Assembly: GCA_900543155.1 (NCBI GenBank)
Contig: UQQN01000006.1
Span: 1-41,021 of the forward strand
Source of the DNA: an uncultured Prevotella sp.
GTDB taxonomy: Bacteria; Bacteroidota; Bacteroidia; Bacteroidales; Bacteroidaceae
Reading direction: 5' to 3'
Length of the DNA: 41,021 bases
In this document: positions 15,536 through 23,485 of the stretch, one piece after another
Position numbering within the stretch: the stretch's first letter is position 1
How the letters are laid out: the number at the start of each line of letters is the position of its first letter
The notes under the pieces: generated by a model
Told to the model about the DNA's origin: nothing
What the model saw: only the letters and a program-made list of their open reading frames with translations
Database searches by the model: none
Position numbers and translations under genes: made by a program

Positions 15536-17425
15536 TTACTCAAAGAATTGCCTCCAATCGTCCTTGGTGGCTTTCTTCTTAGCAGGTTCATACTCTTTTT
15601 GCTTATTTTTATTGCGCTTTTGCTTCTTCTCAGCCTTCCATTGCTGACGCATTTCGCGTGGATCGGCAGCTTCGGCATAAGTGCGACGCGCACCACGACG
15701 ACCACCTTCTTTACGATCGGGACGACTACCCTTGCGTTGGCCACGACCTCCTTCACGCGGGGCTTCGTCTGAGCGTTCTGCAGTGTCGACTACTACCTTA
15801 CGGTCGCCCACCTTTACACGCTTCATTTTGCTAAGCACTATTTCGGCATCCTCAGAGGGTACTTCAAAGAACGAGCAGTTGTTGGTTAAATCGATACGAC
15901 CTATTTCAACCTTCGAACCGCGCACATAACGATTTACTAAATTGATGATTTCGCGAGCATAGAAGTTGTCGCGCTTACCCAAGTTAATAAACAATCGGGT
16001 GTAGCCTTCTTCGGCTTGGTGGTTGCCTTCTGCCCCACCCTTACGACGATCGCGACGACTCTTTCCGCTTTCTGACCCCTCAGCACGTCCACGATCTGTA
16101 GGTTGCTCAATGACGGGAGCATCAGCATAATAACGCAAGAAGTGTCCAAACTCGCGACTTACAATGCGCTTAATCAAGTCTTCTTTGTTGAGCCACTCTA
16201 ATTTACGATAAATTTCGGGCAAGAAGGGGGCGATTTCAGTATCGTTTACCTCGATACGCTCTAACTCGTCCATCACTTTATAGAGCTGCTTGGTGCAAAT
16301 TTCTTGGGGGTCGGGCAAAGTTCCTACTTCAAACTTCTTGCCAATCACCTTTTCAATGATGCGCACCTTGCCCTTTTCGCGCAAGTGAATAATTGAGATG
16401 CTGGTACCACGCTTACCCGCACGTCCCGTACGACCTGAGCGGTGTGTATAATTCTCAACATCATCGGGCAAACCGTAGTTAATTACGTGTGTAAGGTCTT
16501 CTACATCAAGACCACGGGCTGCTACATCGGTTGCCACGAGCAGCTGTGTGTGGTGCTGACGAAACTTCTGCATGGTTAAATCACGCTGTGCCTGCGAAAG
16601 GTCGCCATGCAAAGCCTCAGCATTGTAGCCGTCGCGAATCAAATGATCTGCCACCTCTTGGGTTTCCATACGGGTGCGACAGAAGATGATGCCGTAAATG
16701 CGCGGATAATAATCAACCACACGCTTTAAGGCAGCATATTTATCTTTGGCATGTACCAAGTAATAGATGTGATTCACATTCTCGGCACCTTCGTTGCGCG
16801 AACCTACCACAATTTCTTTGTAGTCGTGCAAATAGCTCTTGGCAATGCGTTCAATTTCTTTGCCCATAGTGGCAGAGAAAAGCAAGGTGTTGCGCTCTGC
16901 AGGCACACCTGCTAAAATTTCGTTGATGCCCTCGGTAAAGCCCATGTTGAGCATTTCGTCGGCCTCATCAAGCACCACGTTCTCAACAGCATCAAGTTTT
17001 GCCACACCACGATTCATAAGGTCGATAAGACGACCCGGAGTGGCTACAATAACTTGGGCACCCTTGCGAAGGGTTCGGATTTGGCTTTCGATGCTCGAAC
17101 CACCATATACTGCCAACACATGGAGGTCGTCTATGTAACGCGAATATTCCTTAAGGTCGCCGGCTATTTGCAGACAGAGTTCGCGGGTGGGACTCAGTAT
17201 GACGGCTTGCGTGCGGCGGTCTTTGGGGTTGACTTTTTGCAACACGGGCAAACCAAACGCCGCCGTCTTGCCTGTACCTGTTTGTGCCAATGCTATGACA
17301 TCGTTTCCTACACCCAAAAGGTAGGGAATTACTTCTTCTTGTACAGGCATGGGGTGTTCGTATCCCATCTCGCTGATGGCGCGGCGTATTTCGGCCGAAA
17401 CGCCTAACTCTTCAAATGTCTTCAA
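15536..17425 (-). CDS. deaD: DEAD-box ATP-dependent RNA helicase (DeaD/CsdA-like)
   Basis: Unwinds structured RNA, typically in ribosome assembly and mRNA turnover at low temperature. The two RecA-like domains carry AQTGTGKT (47-54), DEAD (153-156), SAT (184-186) and HRSGRTGR (328-335). A DbpA-type RNA-binding domain covers about 475-548 (YTRLFINLGKRDNF to VKVGDRKVVVD), which places it in the DeaD/DbpA group. The tail (550-629) is very basic and rich in R, K and G, as in other DeaD proteins. It is made from a promoter at 17582-17613 with a leader of about 150 nt containing two hairpins, an arrangement that suggests post-transcriptional control. Confidence 0.93.
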   Translation of the reverse strand: MKTFEELGVSAEIRRAISEMGYEHPMPVQEEVIPYLLGVGNDVIALAQTGTGKTAAFGLPVLQKVNPKDRRTQAVILSPTRELCLQIAGDLKEYSRYIDDLHVLAVYGGSSIESQIRTLRKGAQVIVATPGRLIDLMNRGVAKLDAVENVVLDEADEMLNMGFTEGINEILAGVPAERNTLLFSATMGKEIERIAKSYLHDYKEIVVGSRNEGAENVNHIYYLVHAKDKYAALKRVVDYYPRIYGIIFCRTRMETQEVADHLIRDGYNAEALHGDLSQAQRDLTMQKFRQHHTQLLVATDVAARGLDVEDLTHVINYGLPDDVENYTHRSGRTGRAGKRGTSISIIHLREKGKVRIIEKVIGKKFEVGTLPDPQEICTKQLYKVMDELERIEVNDTEIAPFLPEIYRKLEWLNKEDLIKRIVSREFGHFLRYYADAPVIEQPTDRGRAEGSESGKSRRDRRKGGAEGNHQAEEGYTRLFINLGKRDNFYAREIINLVNRYVRGSKVEIGRIDLTNNCSFFEVPSEDAEIVLSKMKRVKVGDRKVVVDTAERSDEAPREGGRGQRKGSRPDRKEGGRRGARRTYAEAADPREMRQQWKAEKKQKRNKNKQKEYEPAKKKATKDDWRQFFE

Positions 17426-17443
17426 AATCGATTATGGTGTTAT

Positions 17444-17537
17444 GGGTGGTTTTAAAATTCTGTTTTTAGAACGACCCTTATTGATGATATAAACAACAGC
17501 GGTTTGCAAGGCTTGTATTTTTTACATTGCAAACCGC
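17444..17537 (-). promoter_or_regulatory. Structured 5' leader of the RNA helicase gene
   Basis: Two stem-loops lie between the promoter and the start codon. The first (17499-17537) has an 11-bp perfect stem, GCGGTTTGCAA/TTGCAAACCGC, extended by TGTA/TACA. The second (17444-17477) pairs GGGTCGTTCT with AGAA...AACCACCC, close to the start. Neither is followed by a long T-run, so regulation of translation or RNA stability is more likely than termination. Confidence 0.5.
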
Positions 17538-17581
17538 CATCTTTTGGGGCAGAAACGACATAAGTGCACATTTCCACGATG

Positions 17582-17613
17582 CAAAATTACGGATAAAAGG
17601 GGATATTGGCAAA
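17582..17613 (-). promoter_or_regulatory. Promoter of the RNA helicase gene
   Basis: On the minus strand TTTG (17610-17613), a 20-nt spacer and TAATTTTG (17582-17589). It sits about 157 nt upstream of the start codon. Confidence 0.75.
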
Positions 17614-17714
17614 TAATACGCTGATTTTCAATTCTATTAACCCTCTACCAACCCCATTTTACCCTGGTTCTCAGGACAAAATTTGAGAATTTTTTTGCAA
17701 TTTTTCTACCCTCA

Positions 17715-17758
17715 GCATACGGTACTCATTCCGAAGTCATTCCGATATCATACCGAAG
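17715..17758 (+). repeat. Short 11-bp tandem repeat
   Basis: Three contiguous 11-bp units, TCATTCCGAAG, TCATTCCGATA and TCATACCGAAG (17726-17758), are preceded by a degenerate GCATACGGTAC. The period equals that of the larger array at 1789-1964. It lies just downstream of dprA in a 361-bp intergenic region that otherwise holds only the helicase promoter and leader. Confidence 0.7.
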
Positions 17759-17786
17759 GAAAAAAAATTGAAACGAGGTAGTTTGT

Positions 17787-18905
17787 CTATCCCCTCATTC
17801 TATACCGATTTCCGGGCATACGTTTAACCGCATCCTTGTCTTCAAGGTCGAAAAGTACGTCCGTAATTTGCGATAAAGGCATCTGCACTACCTGCGAAAG
17901 TTGGTCAATACTCATATCGTCGGCACCACGTAATGCCTCAAGCACTTTTTCTTGCTCCGCACTAAATTCTGGAAATAATTTTCGCTCTTGGGGCACATTG
18001 CCCACAGGTTTCCAATTGAGTGCATCGAGTATGTCGTCGGCAGAAGTGACAAGTTGAGCCACATTGCGACGAATCAGATGATTACACCCCACTGCCGTAG
18101 CGTCGGTTATACGACCAGGCACTGCCAAAACGTCGCGATTATAGCTATCGGCTATGCGGGCAGTAATAAGTGAACCTCCGTGTTCGGCACTCTCCACAAC
18201 TAACGTGGCAGATGACATTCCTGCCACAATGCGATTGCGTCGCACAAAATTTCCTTTGTCGGGAACTGTACCTGTGAAGTATTCTGTAATTAAAGCCCCA
18301 TGAAGGGTCATTTGTTCGGCTGTTTGACGGTGACTTCGGGGGTAAATACGGTCAAGTCCGTGGGCTAACACGGCTGCGGTGTCAATATTATTTACCAAAC
18401 AAGCACGATGTACATGTATATCCACACCATATGCTAACCCACTGATTATCAACACATCAGGCACTTTCTGAGCAAGTCCTTCCATGAGCTTTTCGCACAC
18501 TTGCTTGCCATATTCCGAGATATTTCGGGTGCCCACAACGCTAATTATATGACGTCGGTTAAGAGAGGCATTGCCACAACAGAATAGTTGGAGCGGACGA
18601 TCTATGACTTCAGTAGACTGAAGCAACAATGGATAGTCGGCACTGGTACATGGAAGAATGCGCACGTGATGTTCGTCGCAAAAATCGATTTCGCGTTGTG
18701 CTGCATCACGCGCTGTTTGCATGGCATAGCGGTCTGCACGTAGCGTGCGCCAATGTGAGCAAGCTGGTTCGGTGTCAGACAGAGCAGCTTGTGCCGAGCC
18801 ATAATAATCTATCAAGGCTAAGGCTTGCGACTGCGTGAGACCTTGCCAACGGCTTAGCATAAGGGTAGAAAGTATTTCTTCGGTTTCTTCGGGGGTACGT
18901 TGCAT
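17787..18905 (-). CDS. dprA: DNA-processing protein DprA
   Basis: Loads RecA onto incoming single-stranded DNA during natural transformation; it is widely conserved even in bacteria not known to be competent. The 372-residue protein has an N-terminal helical region, the Rossmann-fold DprA core with VGTRNISEYG (124-133), SGLAYGVD (155-162), GNFVRRNRIVAGM (218-230) and ESAEHGGSL, and a C-terminal winged-helix domain (about 315-372, DML1 type). It is the last gene of the DUF2851-thioesterase-dprA group, 14 bp after the thioesterase stop codon. Confidence 0.95.
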   Translation of the reverse strand: MQRTPEETEEILSTLMLSRWQGLTQSQALALIDYYGSAQAALSDTEPACSHWRTLRADRYAMQTARDAAQREIDFCDEHHVRILPCTSADYPLLLQSTEVIDRPLQLFCCGNASLNRRHIISVVGTRNISEYGKQVCEKLMEGLAQKVPDVLIISGLAYGVDIHVHRACLVNNIDTAAVLAHGLDRIYPRSHRQTAEQMTLHGALITEYFTGTVPDKGNFVRRNRIVAGMSSATLVVESAEHGGSLITARIADSYNRDVLAVPGRITDATAVGCNHLIRRNVAQLVTSADDILDALNWKPVGNVPQERKLFPEFSAEQEKVLEALRGADDMSIDQLSQVVQMPLSQITDVLFDLEDKDAVKRMPGNRYRMRG

Positions 18906-18919
18906 GGGGACGCTATGGT

Positions 18920-19327
18920 TTACTCTGTAGACGTATTGCTAAAAAATATTTGGTTAAGTTCGTCGCAGTCATTCAGTTTGCCATCGACCAAACATACGGC
19001 TTCGACTGTCGACTTGAACACCACACGCATATCGGGCAAGCGATAGATGTCTTGCACAAAAACATATTTAATGCCTTCCTTGCGCAAGGCTAATTTTGAC
19101 ACAAACTCATCACCACTACGCAAAGGGGTTTTAAAACGCAACTGCATACCTGCGACTACGGCATCTATGCCGCGTTCATGAAGTTGGGCAAAACTTACGC
19201 CATGCTGACTTAAAAACTCATGACGAGTGTGTTCGGTGTAATGTTGATAATTGGCATTGTTTACGATGCCTTGAAGGTCGCACTCATAGTCGCGCACCTT
19301 AAATGGGAGTTCGTATATGTAGTTCAT
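18920..19327 (-). CDS. Acyl-CoA thioesterase, YbgC/FadM-type hotdog fold
   Basis: Likely hydrolyses acyl-CoA or a related thioester; cytoplasmic. The 135-residue length and the N-terminal VRDYECDLQGIVNNANYQHY fit the 4-hydroxybenzoyl-CoA thioesterase-like family, with D17 in the position of the catalytic aspartate (Y-x-D-x-x-G-x-V-N-N). The true substrate is unknown. It lies between DUF2851 (129 bp upstream) and dprA (14 bp downstream), all on the minus strand. Confidence 0.88.
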   Translation of the reverse strand: MNYIYELPFKVRDYECDLQGIVNNANYQHYTEHTRHEFLSQHGVSFAQLHERGIDAVVAGMQLRFKTPLRSGDEFVSKLALRKEGIKYVFVQDIYRLPDMRVVFKSTVEAVCLVDGKLNDCDELNQIFFSNTSTE

Positions 19328-19456
19328 TGTTGTTTGTCGTAGATAATTATTTCAAATACATTTTTTCATGCAAGAGGTGTTTCTTCTTGAAAGGGTTTCA
19401 CTGAAAAATCTGCAAGAAGAAAAATCTCTGATAAAGTTTTTCTCTGCAAAGCCATT

Positions 19457-20755
19457 CTATCCCCCTCCTCTCAAATATTCTGCACCAAAGCGACAACGCA
19501 AACAGTCCTTACGATCACAATAGTTGCGACGTAACTGTATAAGGGCTTGACTGTCTGCCGCGTGTTGCACTTGCAAGCCTGCACGCTCCCAACAACGAGT
19601 GATGTAGTTGCGCTCTGCAGGTAGCTTTTCTAAAAGGTCGAAGGCACGCTCTGCCAAGTCTTCGTCCATGCGTTGACGTCCATAGGCAAAAAACAAAGGC
19701 GAGGCTGTGTTTATTATAAGCAGATTGAGCGAAGCGGTTTGCAACACTTTATCGCTTTCCTTGCTTTCTTCACCAAAGGCGTAGTGAGAACGCCAATAAT
19801 CTGTCACTCCAACACGAAACAATCGACGCAAATCATCGATGGACTGGGATTCGAGCATACGCGAAAAATCTGCATGATGTGATGAATAAAGGCGAGCTAA
19901 CTGCGAAAGACGTACATGCGGAAAATTCTGCGGACGTAATCGACCGAATTTCCACACTTTGGGATCAATGGGTTGCACACCAAACTTGTGTTGCAAAAAA
20001 GCGTACTCACTTTTTAGGCGCATATAGTAGCTATCGCGACGCTCGGGTTTAACGAGTTTATCGCTGAGCAAACCAGCTTGCCCCATGAAGAAGGCTTCTA
20101 CTTGAAACTCATTATCGCGATGCTTGCCTATGTGTTGCGGATTGATGGTTGCAGCCCATTGTTCAAAAGCTTGAGCATTGGTGCCAAAACCAAAGTTACG
20201 CGCAAGGGTCATGAAAAATGCGTGTTCCCAATCGCCACCTGTTTGTTTTAAATAACCCTGCACCCTTTGTGTCTTTTCCTCTAACCGTTCTACAGTGAGA
20301 CGACTCATCCATGCATGTACGGTGAGTTGGGGCACTTGGGGAATAATGCGATAACAGGGAGGGTAAGTTTCTTCGTTCAATAATTCTTGATAGTGTGCTT
20401 TTAATTGAGAGGGCACCGAGAGTTGTAGTTGAGGCAAAATCTTGCCGTCGGCAGTGCGCACCTCTGCATTTATATCAGACACAACGTGCAATATCACGTT
20501 ATTATAAGCTGCATCCGTGTCGTGATGATGAGCATACCAGTCTGACGCTTGACTGTGAATTTCCACATTACCCGCCCATAACACACCATTGAGTTTGATC
20601 TTGGCATTAAAAAAATCCGGACCCGAGTTGAGAATATTATGCACACCAGGGTCTATCACCTCCACCGTCTGATTGTCGGAGGTGATAAGGGGCGAAGTAC
20701 CATAAATGCGGTGCTTCCACACGTAGTGAACTAGGTATTCCATAAGTTCTTCCAT
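19457..20755 (-). CDS. DUF2851 family protein
   Basis: Conserved Bacteroidetes protein of unknown function, about 432 residues, with no signal peptide or membrane segment. The N-terminal third contains GVHNILNSGPDFFNAKI and GNVEIHSQASDW, regions rich in aromatic and acidic residues that look enzyme-like but match no catalytic motif I can name. The C-terminus has a compact cysteine cluster, NYCDRKDCLRCRFG, with spacing C-x4-C-x2-C, suggesting metal binding. The frame is open to 20854, but that would cross both divergent promoters. The ATG at 20755 (or 20743) lies just downstream of the predicted transcription start. First gene of the DUF2851-thioesterase-dprA group. Confidence 0.8.
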   Translation of the reverse strand: MEELMEYLVHYVWKHRIYGTSPLITSDNQTVEVIDPGVHNILNSGPDFFNAKIKLNGVLWAGNVEIHSQASDWYAHHHDTDAAYNNVILHVVSDINAEVRTADGKILPQLQLSVPSQLKAHYQELLNEETYPPCYRIIPQVPQLTVHAWMSRLTVERLEEKTQRVQGYLKQTGGDWEHAFFMTLARNFGFGTNAQAFEQWAATINPQHIGKHRDNEFQVEAFFMGQAGLLSDKLVKPERRDSYYMRLKSEYAFLQHKFGVQPIDPKVWKFGRLRPQNFPHVRLSQLARLYSSHHADFSRMLESQSIDDLRRLFRVGVTDYWRSHYAFGEESKESDKVLQTASLNLLIINTASPLFFAYGRQRMDEDLAERAFDLLEKLPAERNYITRCWERAGLQVQHAADSQALIQLRRNYCDRKDCLRCRFGAEYLRGGG

Positions 20756-20769
20756 ATTGGTTAAACTGA

Positions 20770-20800
20770 CAAAGGTAAGTTTTTTTTGAAATCCAACAAA
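20770..20800 (-). promoter_or_regulatory. Promoter of DUF2851-thioesterase-dprA
   Basis: On the minus strand TTTG (20797-20800), a 19-nt spacer and TACCTTTG (20770-20777), an exact consensus match. Transcription would begin about 20763, only 8-10 nt ahead of the ATG at 20755. Confidence 0.8.
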
Positions 20801-20808
20801 TAGGGGAA

Positions 20809-20839
20809 GTTGATAAATCAAGAAAAACTTGTAATTTTG
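20809..20839 (+). promoter_or_regulatory. Promoter of mnmG
   Basis: GTTG (20809-20812), a 19-nt spacer and TAATTTTG (20832-20839) on the plus strand, about 23 nt upstream of the mnmG ATG. It is back to back with the DUF2851 promoter; the two upstream boxes are separated by only 8 bp. Confidence 0.75.
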
Positions 20840-20862
20840 CGGAAAATTGATCATAACTACGT

Positions 20863-22740
20863 ATGGAAACTATCTTTCATTATGATGTTGTTGTCATTGG
20901 CGCAGGTCATGCAGGTTGCGAAGCTGCAAGTGCTGCCGCCCGCATGGGGGCTAAAACCTGCTTAGTGACAATGGACATGAACAAAATAGCGCAAATGAGT
21001 TGCAACCCGGCTGTTGGCGGCATTGCCAAAGGTCAGATTGTACGAGAGATTGATGCGCTCGGCGGAATGATGGGCGAAGTAACAGATGCCACCGCCATAC
21101 AGTTTCGCATGCTCAACCGTTCGAAAGGACCTGCTATGTGGAGTCCACGCGCACAATGCGACCGTGCACGTTTTATTACGGAATGGAGATTGCGCCTTGA
21201 AAACACGCCAAATTTAAATATCTGGCAAGATGAGGTTACTGAAATTCTTACAGAGAATGGACAAGTAACGGGTGTTCGCACCATTTGGGGGGCAACACTT
21301 ATGGCACGCGCCGTGGTTGTTACAGCAGGAACCTTCTTACGCGGTTTGATGCACATCGGACGCAAACAAGTTGCTGGTGGACGTTGCGCAGAACCTGCGG
21401 CTGCTTTTCTTACCGAAAGCATCACAAAATTGGGCATTCGTTCCGACAGAATGAAAACAGGTACACCGGTGCGTATAGACAAACGCTCTGTGCATCTTGA
21501 TGAAATGGAAGTGCAACCCGGTGAAACCGATTTTCATCGCTTCTCTTTTATCAGTCCTATGCGACCATTGCCACAGCTTCCTTGTTGGACAGTAAATACG
21601 AATGCTGCCGTACATGAAATGCTGCGCTCTGGTTTAGCAGATTCACCACTCTACAACGGACAGATTCAAAGCATTGGTCCAAGATATTGCCCGAGCATTG
21701 AAACAAAGATTGTAACATTCCCCGATCGCGACCACCATCCCTTGTTCTTGGAGCCCGAGGGTGTTGAAACCAACGAACTCTACTTAAATGGGTTTTCATC
21801 AAGTTTGCCGATGGATGTGCAGATTGAAGCTCTAAAACGCATTCCTTGTTTCCGCGACATTGTAATCTACCGTCCTGGTTATGCCATAGAGTACGATTTC
21901 TTCGACCCGACACAATTACACCATTCGTTGGAAACAAAGAAAGTCGAAGGTTTGTTTATGGCAGGACAGGTTAATGGTACTACGGGTTATGAAGAGGCTG
22001 CAGGACAAGGTTTAATAGCAGGTATCAATGCTGCGCTTAAGTGTAGCGGAAACAAACCTTTTGTATTGCATCGTGACGAGGCATATATTGGCGTTCTCAT
22101 CGACGACTTGGTAACAAAAGGTGTGGACGAACCATATCGTATGTTTACATCGCGTGCCGAATATCGAATTTTGCTGCGCCAAGACAATGCAGACATTCGT
22201 CTCACGCCTTACGCTGAAAAGTTTGGTTTAGCGACGTCCGATCGCATAAAACGCTTTTATGCCAAGAAAGAGAAAATCGATGAAATCATCGCGTTCTGCA
22301 AGCAGTTCCCCATTAAACCGCAAAACATCAACGCCTTCCTCGAAAGAGTTGGAACTACCCCACTCCAACGTGGCTGCAAACTCTTCGACCTCATTAACCG
22401 TCCGCAAATTTCATTGCAAAATCTTTCTGATGAAATCGTTGAATTCAAAGATTTCCTTAGTCAAATTACAACAGACGCGGAAGAAACAATCGAGGCTGCA
22501 GAGATTGAAATGAAGTATCATGGCTACATTGCACGCGAACGAGCATTAGCTGATAAAATGCAACGATTAGAAAATATTAAAATACGTGGACACTTCGATT
22601 ACGACAGCATCACACAACTTAGTACCGAAGCACGACAAAAACTCACTGCTATTGATCCTGAAACTTTGGCACAAGCTGGACGAATTCCTGGGGTTTCACC
22701 GAGTGACATCAGTGTATTGCTTGTTTTGTTAGGACGATAA
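20863..22740 (+). CDS. mnmG: tRNA uridine-5-carboxymethylaminomethyl modification enzyme MnmG (GidA)
   Basis: FAD-dependent subunit that, with MnmE, modifies the wobble uridine of certain tRNAs, including tRNA-Gln(UUG) of the kind encoded at 2397-2467. The 625-residue length is normal. The dinucleotide-binding motif is GAGHAG (13-18), followed by SCNPAVGGIAKG (46-57) and, later, the family signatures SRAEYRILLRQDNAD and HRD. The C-terminal helical domain for MnmE and tRNA binding is intact. In many bacteria mnmG lies near oriC with parAB, but neither those genes nor rsmG are seen here; a parS site lies 160 bp downstream. Confidence 0.97.
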   Translation: METIFHYDVVVIGAGHAGCEAASAAARMGAKTCLVTMDMNKIAQMSCNPAVGGIAKGQIVREIDALGGMMGEVTDATAIQFRMLNRSKGPAMWSPRAQCDRARFITEWRLRLENTPNLNIWQDEVTEILTENGQVTGVRTIWGATLMARAVVVTAGTFLRGLMHIGRKQVAGGRCAEPAAAFLTESITKLGIRSDRMKTGTPVRIDKRSVHLDEMEVQPGETDFHRFSFISPMRPLPQLPCWTVNTNAAVHEMLRSGLADSPLYNGQIQSIGPRYCPSIETKIVTFPDRDHHPLFLEPEGVETNELYLNGFSSSLPMDVQIEALKRIPCFRDIVIYRPGYAIEYDFFDPTQLHHSLETKKVEGLFMAGQVNGTTGYEEAAGQGLIAGINAALKCSGNKPFVLHRDEAYIGVLIDDLVTKGVDEPYRMFTSRAEYRILLRQDNADIRLTPYAEKFGLATSDRIKRFYAKKEKIDEIIAFCKQFPIKPQNINAFLERVGTTPLQRGCKLFDLINRPQISLQNLSDEIVEFKDFLSQITTDAEETIEAAEIEMKYHGYIARERALADKMQRLENIKIRGHFDYDSITQLSTEARQKLTAIDPETLAQAGRIPGVSPSDISVLLVLLGR

Positions 22741-22756
22741 AACAGCTATTTGTTTT

Positions 22757-22778
22757 ACCCTAATAAATTAAGGTTTTT
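22757..22778 (+). terminator. Probable weak terminator of mnmG
   Basis: ACCCTAAT and ATTAAGGT pair (7 of 8 positions) around a 2-nt gap, followed by TTTT. The stem is A/T-rich and the loop very tight, so efficiency may be low. Confidence 0.4.
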
Positions 22779-22819
22779 CATTAAGCGCCTATATAAGCAC
22801 TACGTTCTCGAGAGCTCAC

Positions 22820-22890
22820 TTAAAGCATTACTTTAAGTAAAGTCGCTCACAATGCTTTAAAACGCACAAAAATAGCCTTTTTAAAGCATT
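22820..22890 (+). repeat. Three copies of a decamer in the mnmG-apt gap
   Basis: TTAAAGCATT occurs at 22820-22829 and 22881-22890, with an exact inverted copy, AATGCTTTAA, at 22851-22860. The first and inverted copies can pair as a 10-bp stem; between them ACTTTAAGTAAAGT is itself palindromic. The cluster ends 8 bp before the parS site. Confidence 0.8.
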
Positions 22891-22898
22891 ATTCCTCA

Positions 22899-22914
22899 CG
22901 TTCCACGTGAAACA
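22899..22914. promoter_or_regulatory. parS site (ParB-binding), intergenic
   Basis: CGTTCCACGTGAAACA matches the chromosomal parS consensus TGTTNCACGTGAAACA at 15 of 16 positions; only the first base differs. It lies between mnmG and apt, 35 bp before the apt start codon. ParB would nucleate here to spread and load condensin for origin segregation. Confidence 0.8.
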
Positions 22915-22948
22915 AACACACCTAAAGTATATAATAATCAAGATTTTT

Positions 22949-23485
22949 ATGAATACAAAACTGTTATTGGACAACCTGAGAACTGTATACGACTTCCCAA
23001 AGCCCGGCATACACTTCAAAGATGTAACAACACTCTTTAAAAACCATGATTGCATCGAGGAAATGACGCAAGAATTGGTACGTATTTACAAAGACAAAGG
23101 CATCACTAAAGTGGTGGGTATCGAAAGCCGTGGCTTCGTTATGGGAGCTATCTTGGCTGAAAAACTTGGCGCAGGTTTTGTAATGGCACGTAAACCTGGA
23201 AAACTTCCTGCCGAAAGTCGCAAAGCAACTTATCTAAAAGAATACGGATACGACACTATCGAGATTCATGCCGATGCAATCGAGCCCGATGATATAGTAC
23301 TTATTCACGACGATTTGCTCGCTACAGGCGGATCTATGCAAGCCGTATATGACCTTGTTCAAATGTTCAAACCGAAGAAAACGTACATCAATTTCCTCAT
23401 CGAATTGCAAATGGAGGGACTGGAAGGACGTAAGTTCTTAGGTAAAGATTTGGACATTACTACCCTTTTGACCATTAACGAATGA
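22949..23485 (+). CDS. apt: Adenine phosphoribosyltransferase
   Basis: Salvages adenine to AMP using PRPP; cytoplasmic. The 178-residue protein has VVGIESRGFVMGA (55-67) and the PRPP-binding loop VLIHDDLLATGGS (117-129). The frame is open from a GTG at 22907, but that codon lies within the parS site. The ATG at 22949 gives the usual length and N-terminus, so it was preferred. The last four bases (ATGA) overlap the uvrC start, pointing to coupled translation. No standard promoter was recognised upstream. Confidence 0.96.
   Translation: MNTKLLLDNLRTVYDFPKPGIHFKDVTTLFKNHDCIEEMTQELVRIYKDKGITKVVGIESRGFVMGAILAEKLGAGFVMARKPGKLPAESRKATYLKEYGYDTIEIHADAIEPDDIVLIHDDLLATGGSMQAVYDLVQMFKPKKTYINFLIELQMEGLEGRKFLGKDLDITTLLTINE

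Noticed and set aside
17664..17696. Plus-strand terminator-like hairpin TTCTCA...TGAGAA followed by seven T
   Set aside because: No plus-strand gene lies upstream and the stem is only 6 bp. Probably chance in A/T-rich sequence.
22907..22948. GTG start for apt at 22907
   Set aside because: The codon lies inside the parS site, and the added residues do not resemble Apt. The ATG at 22949 gives the standard length.
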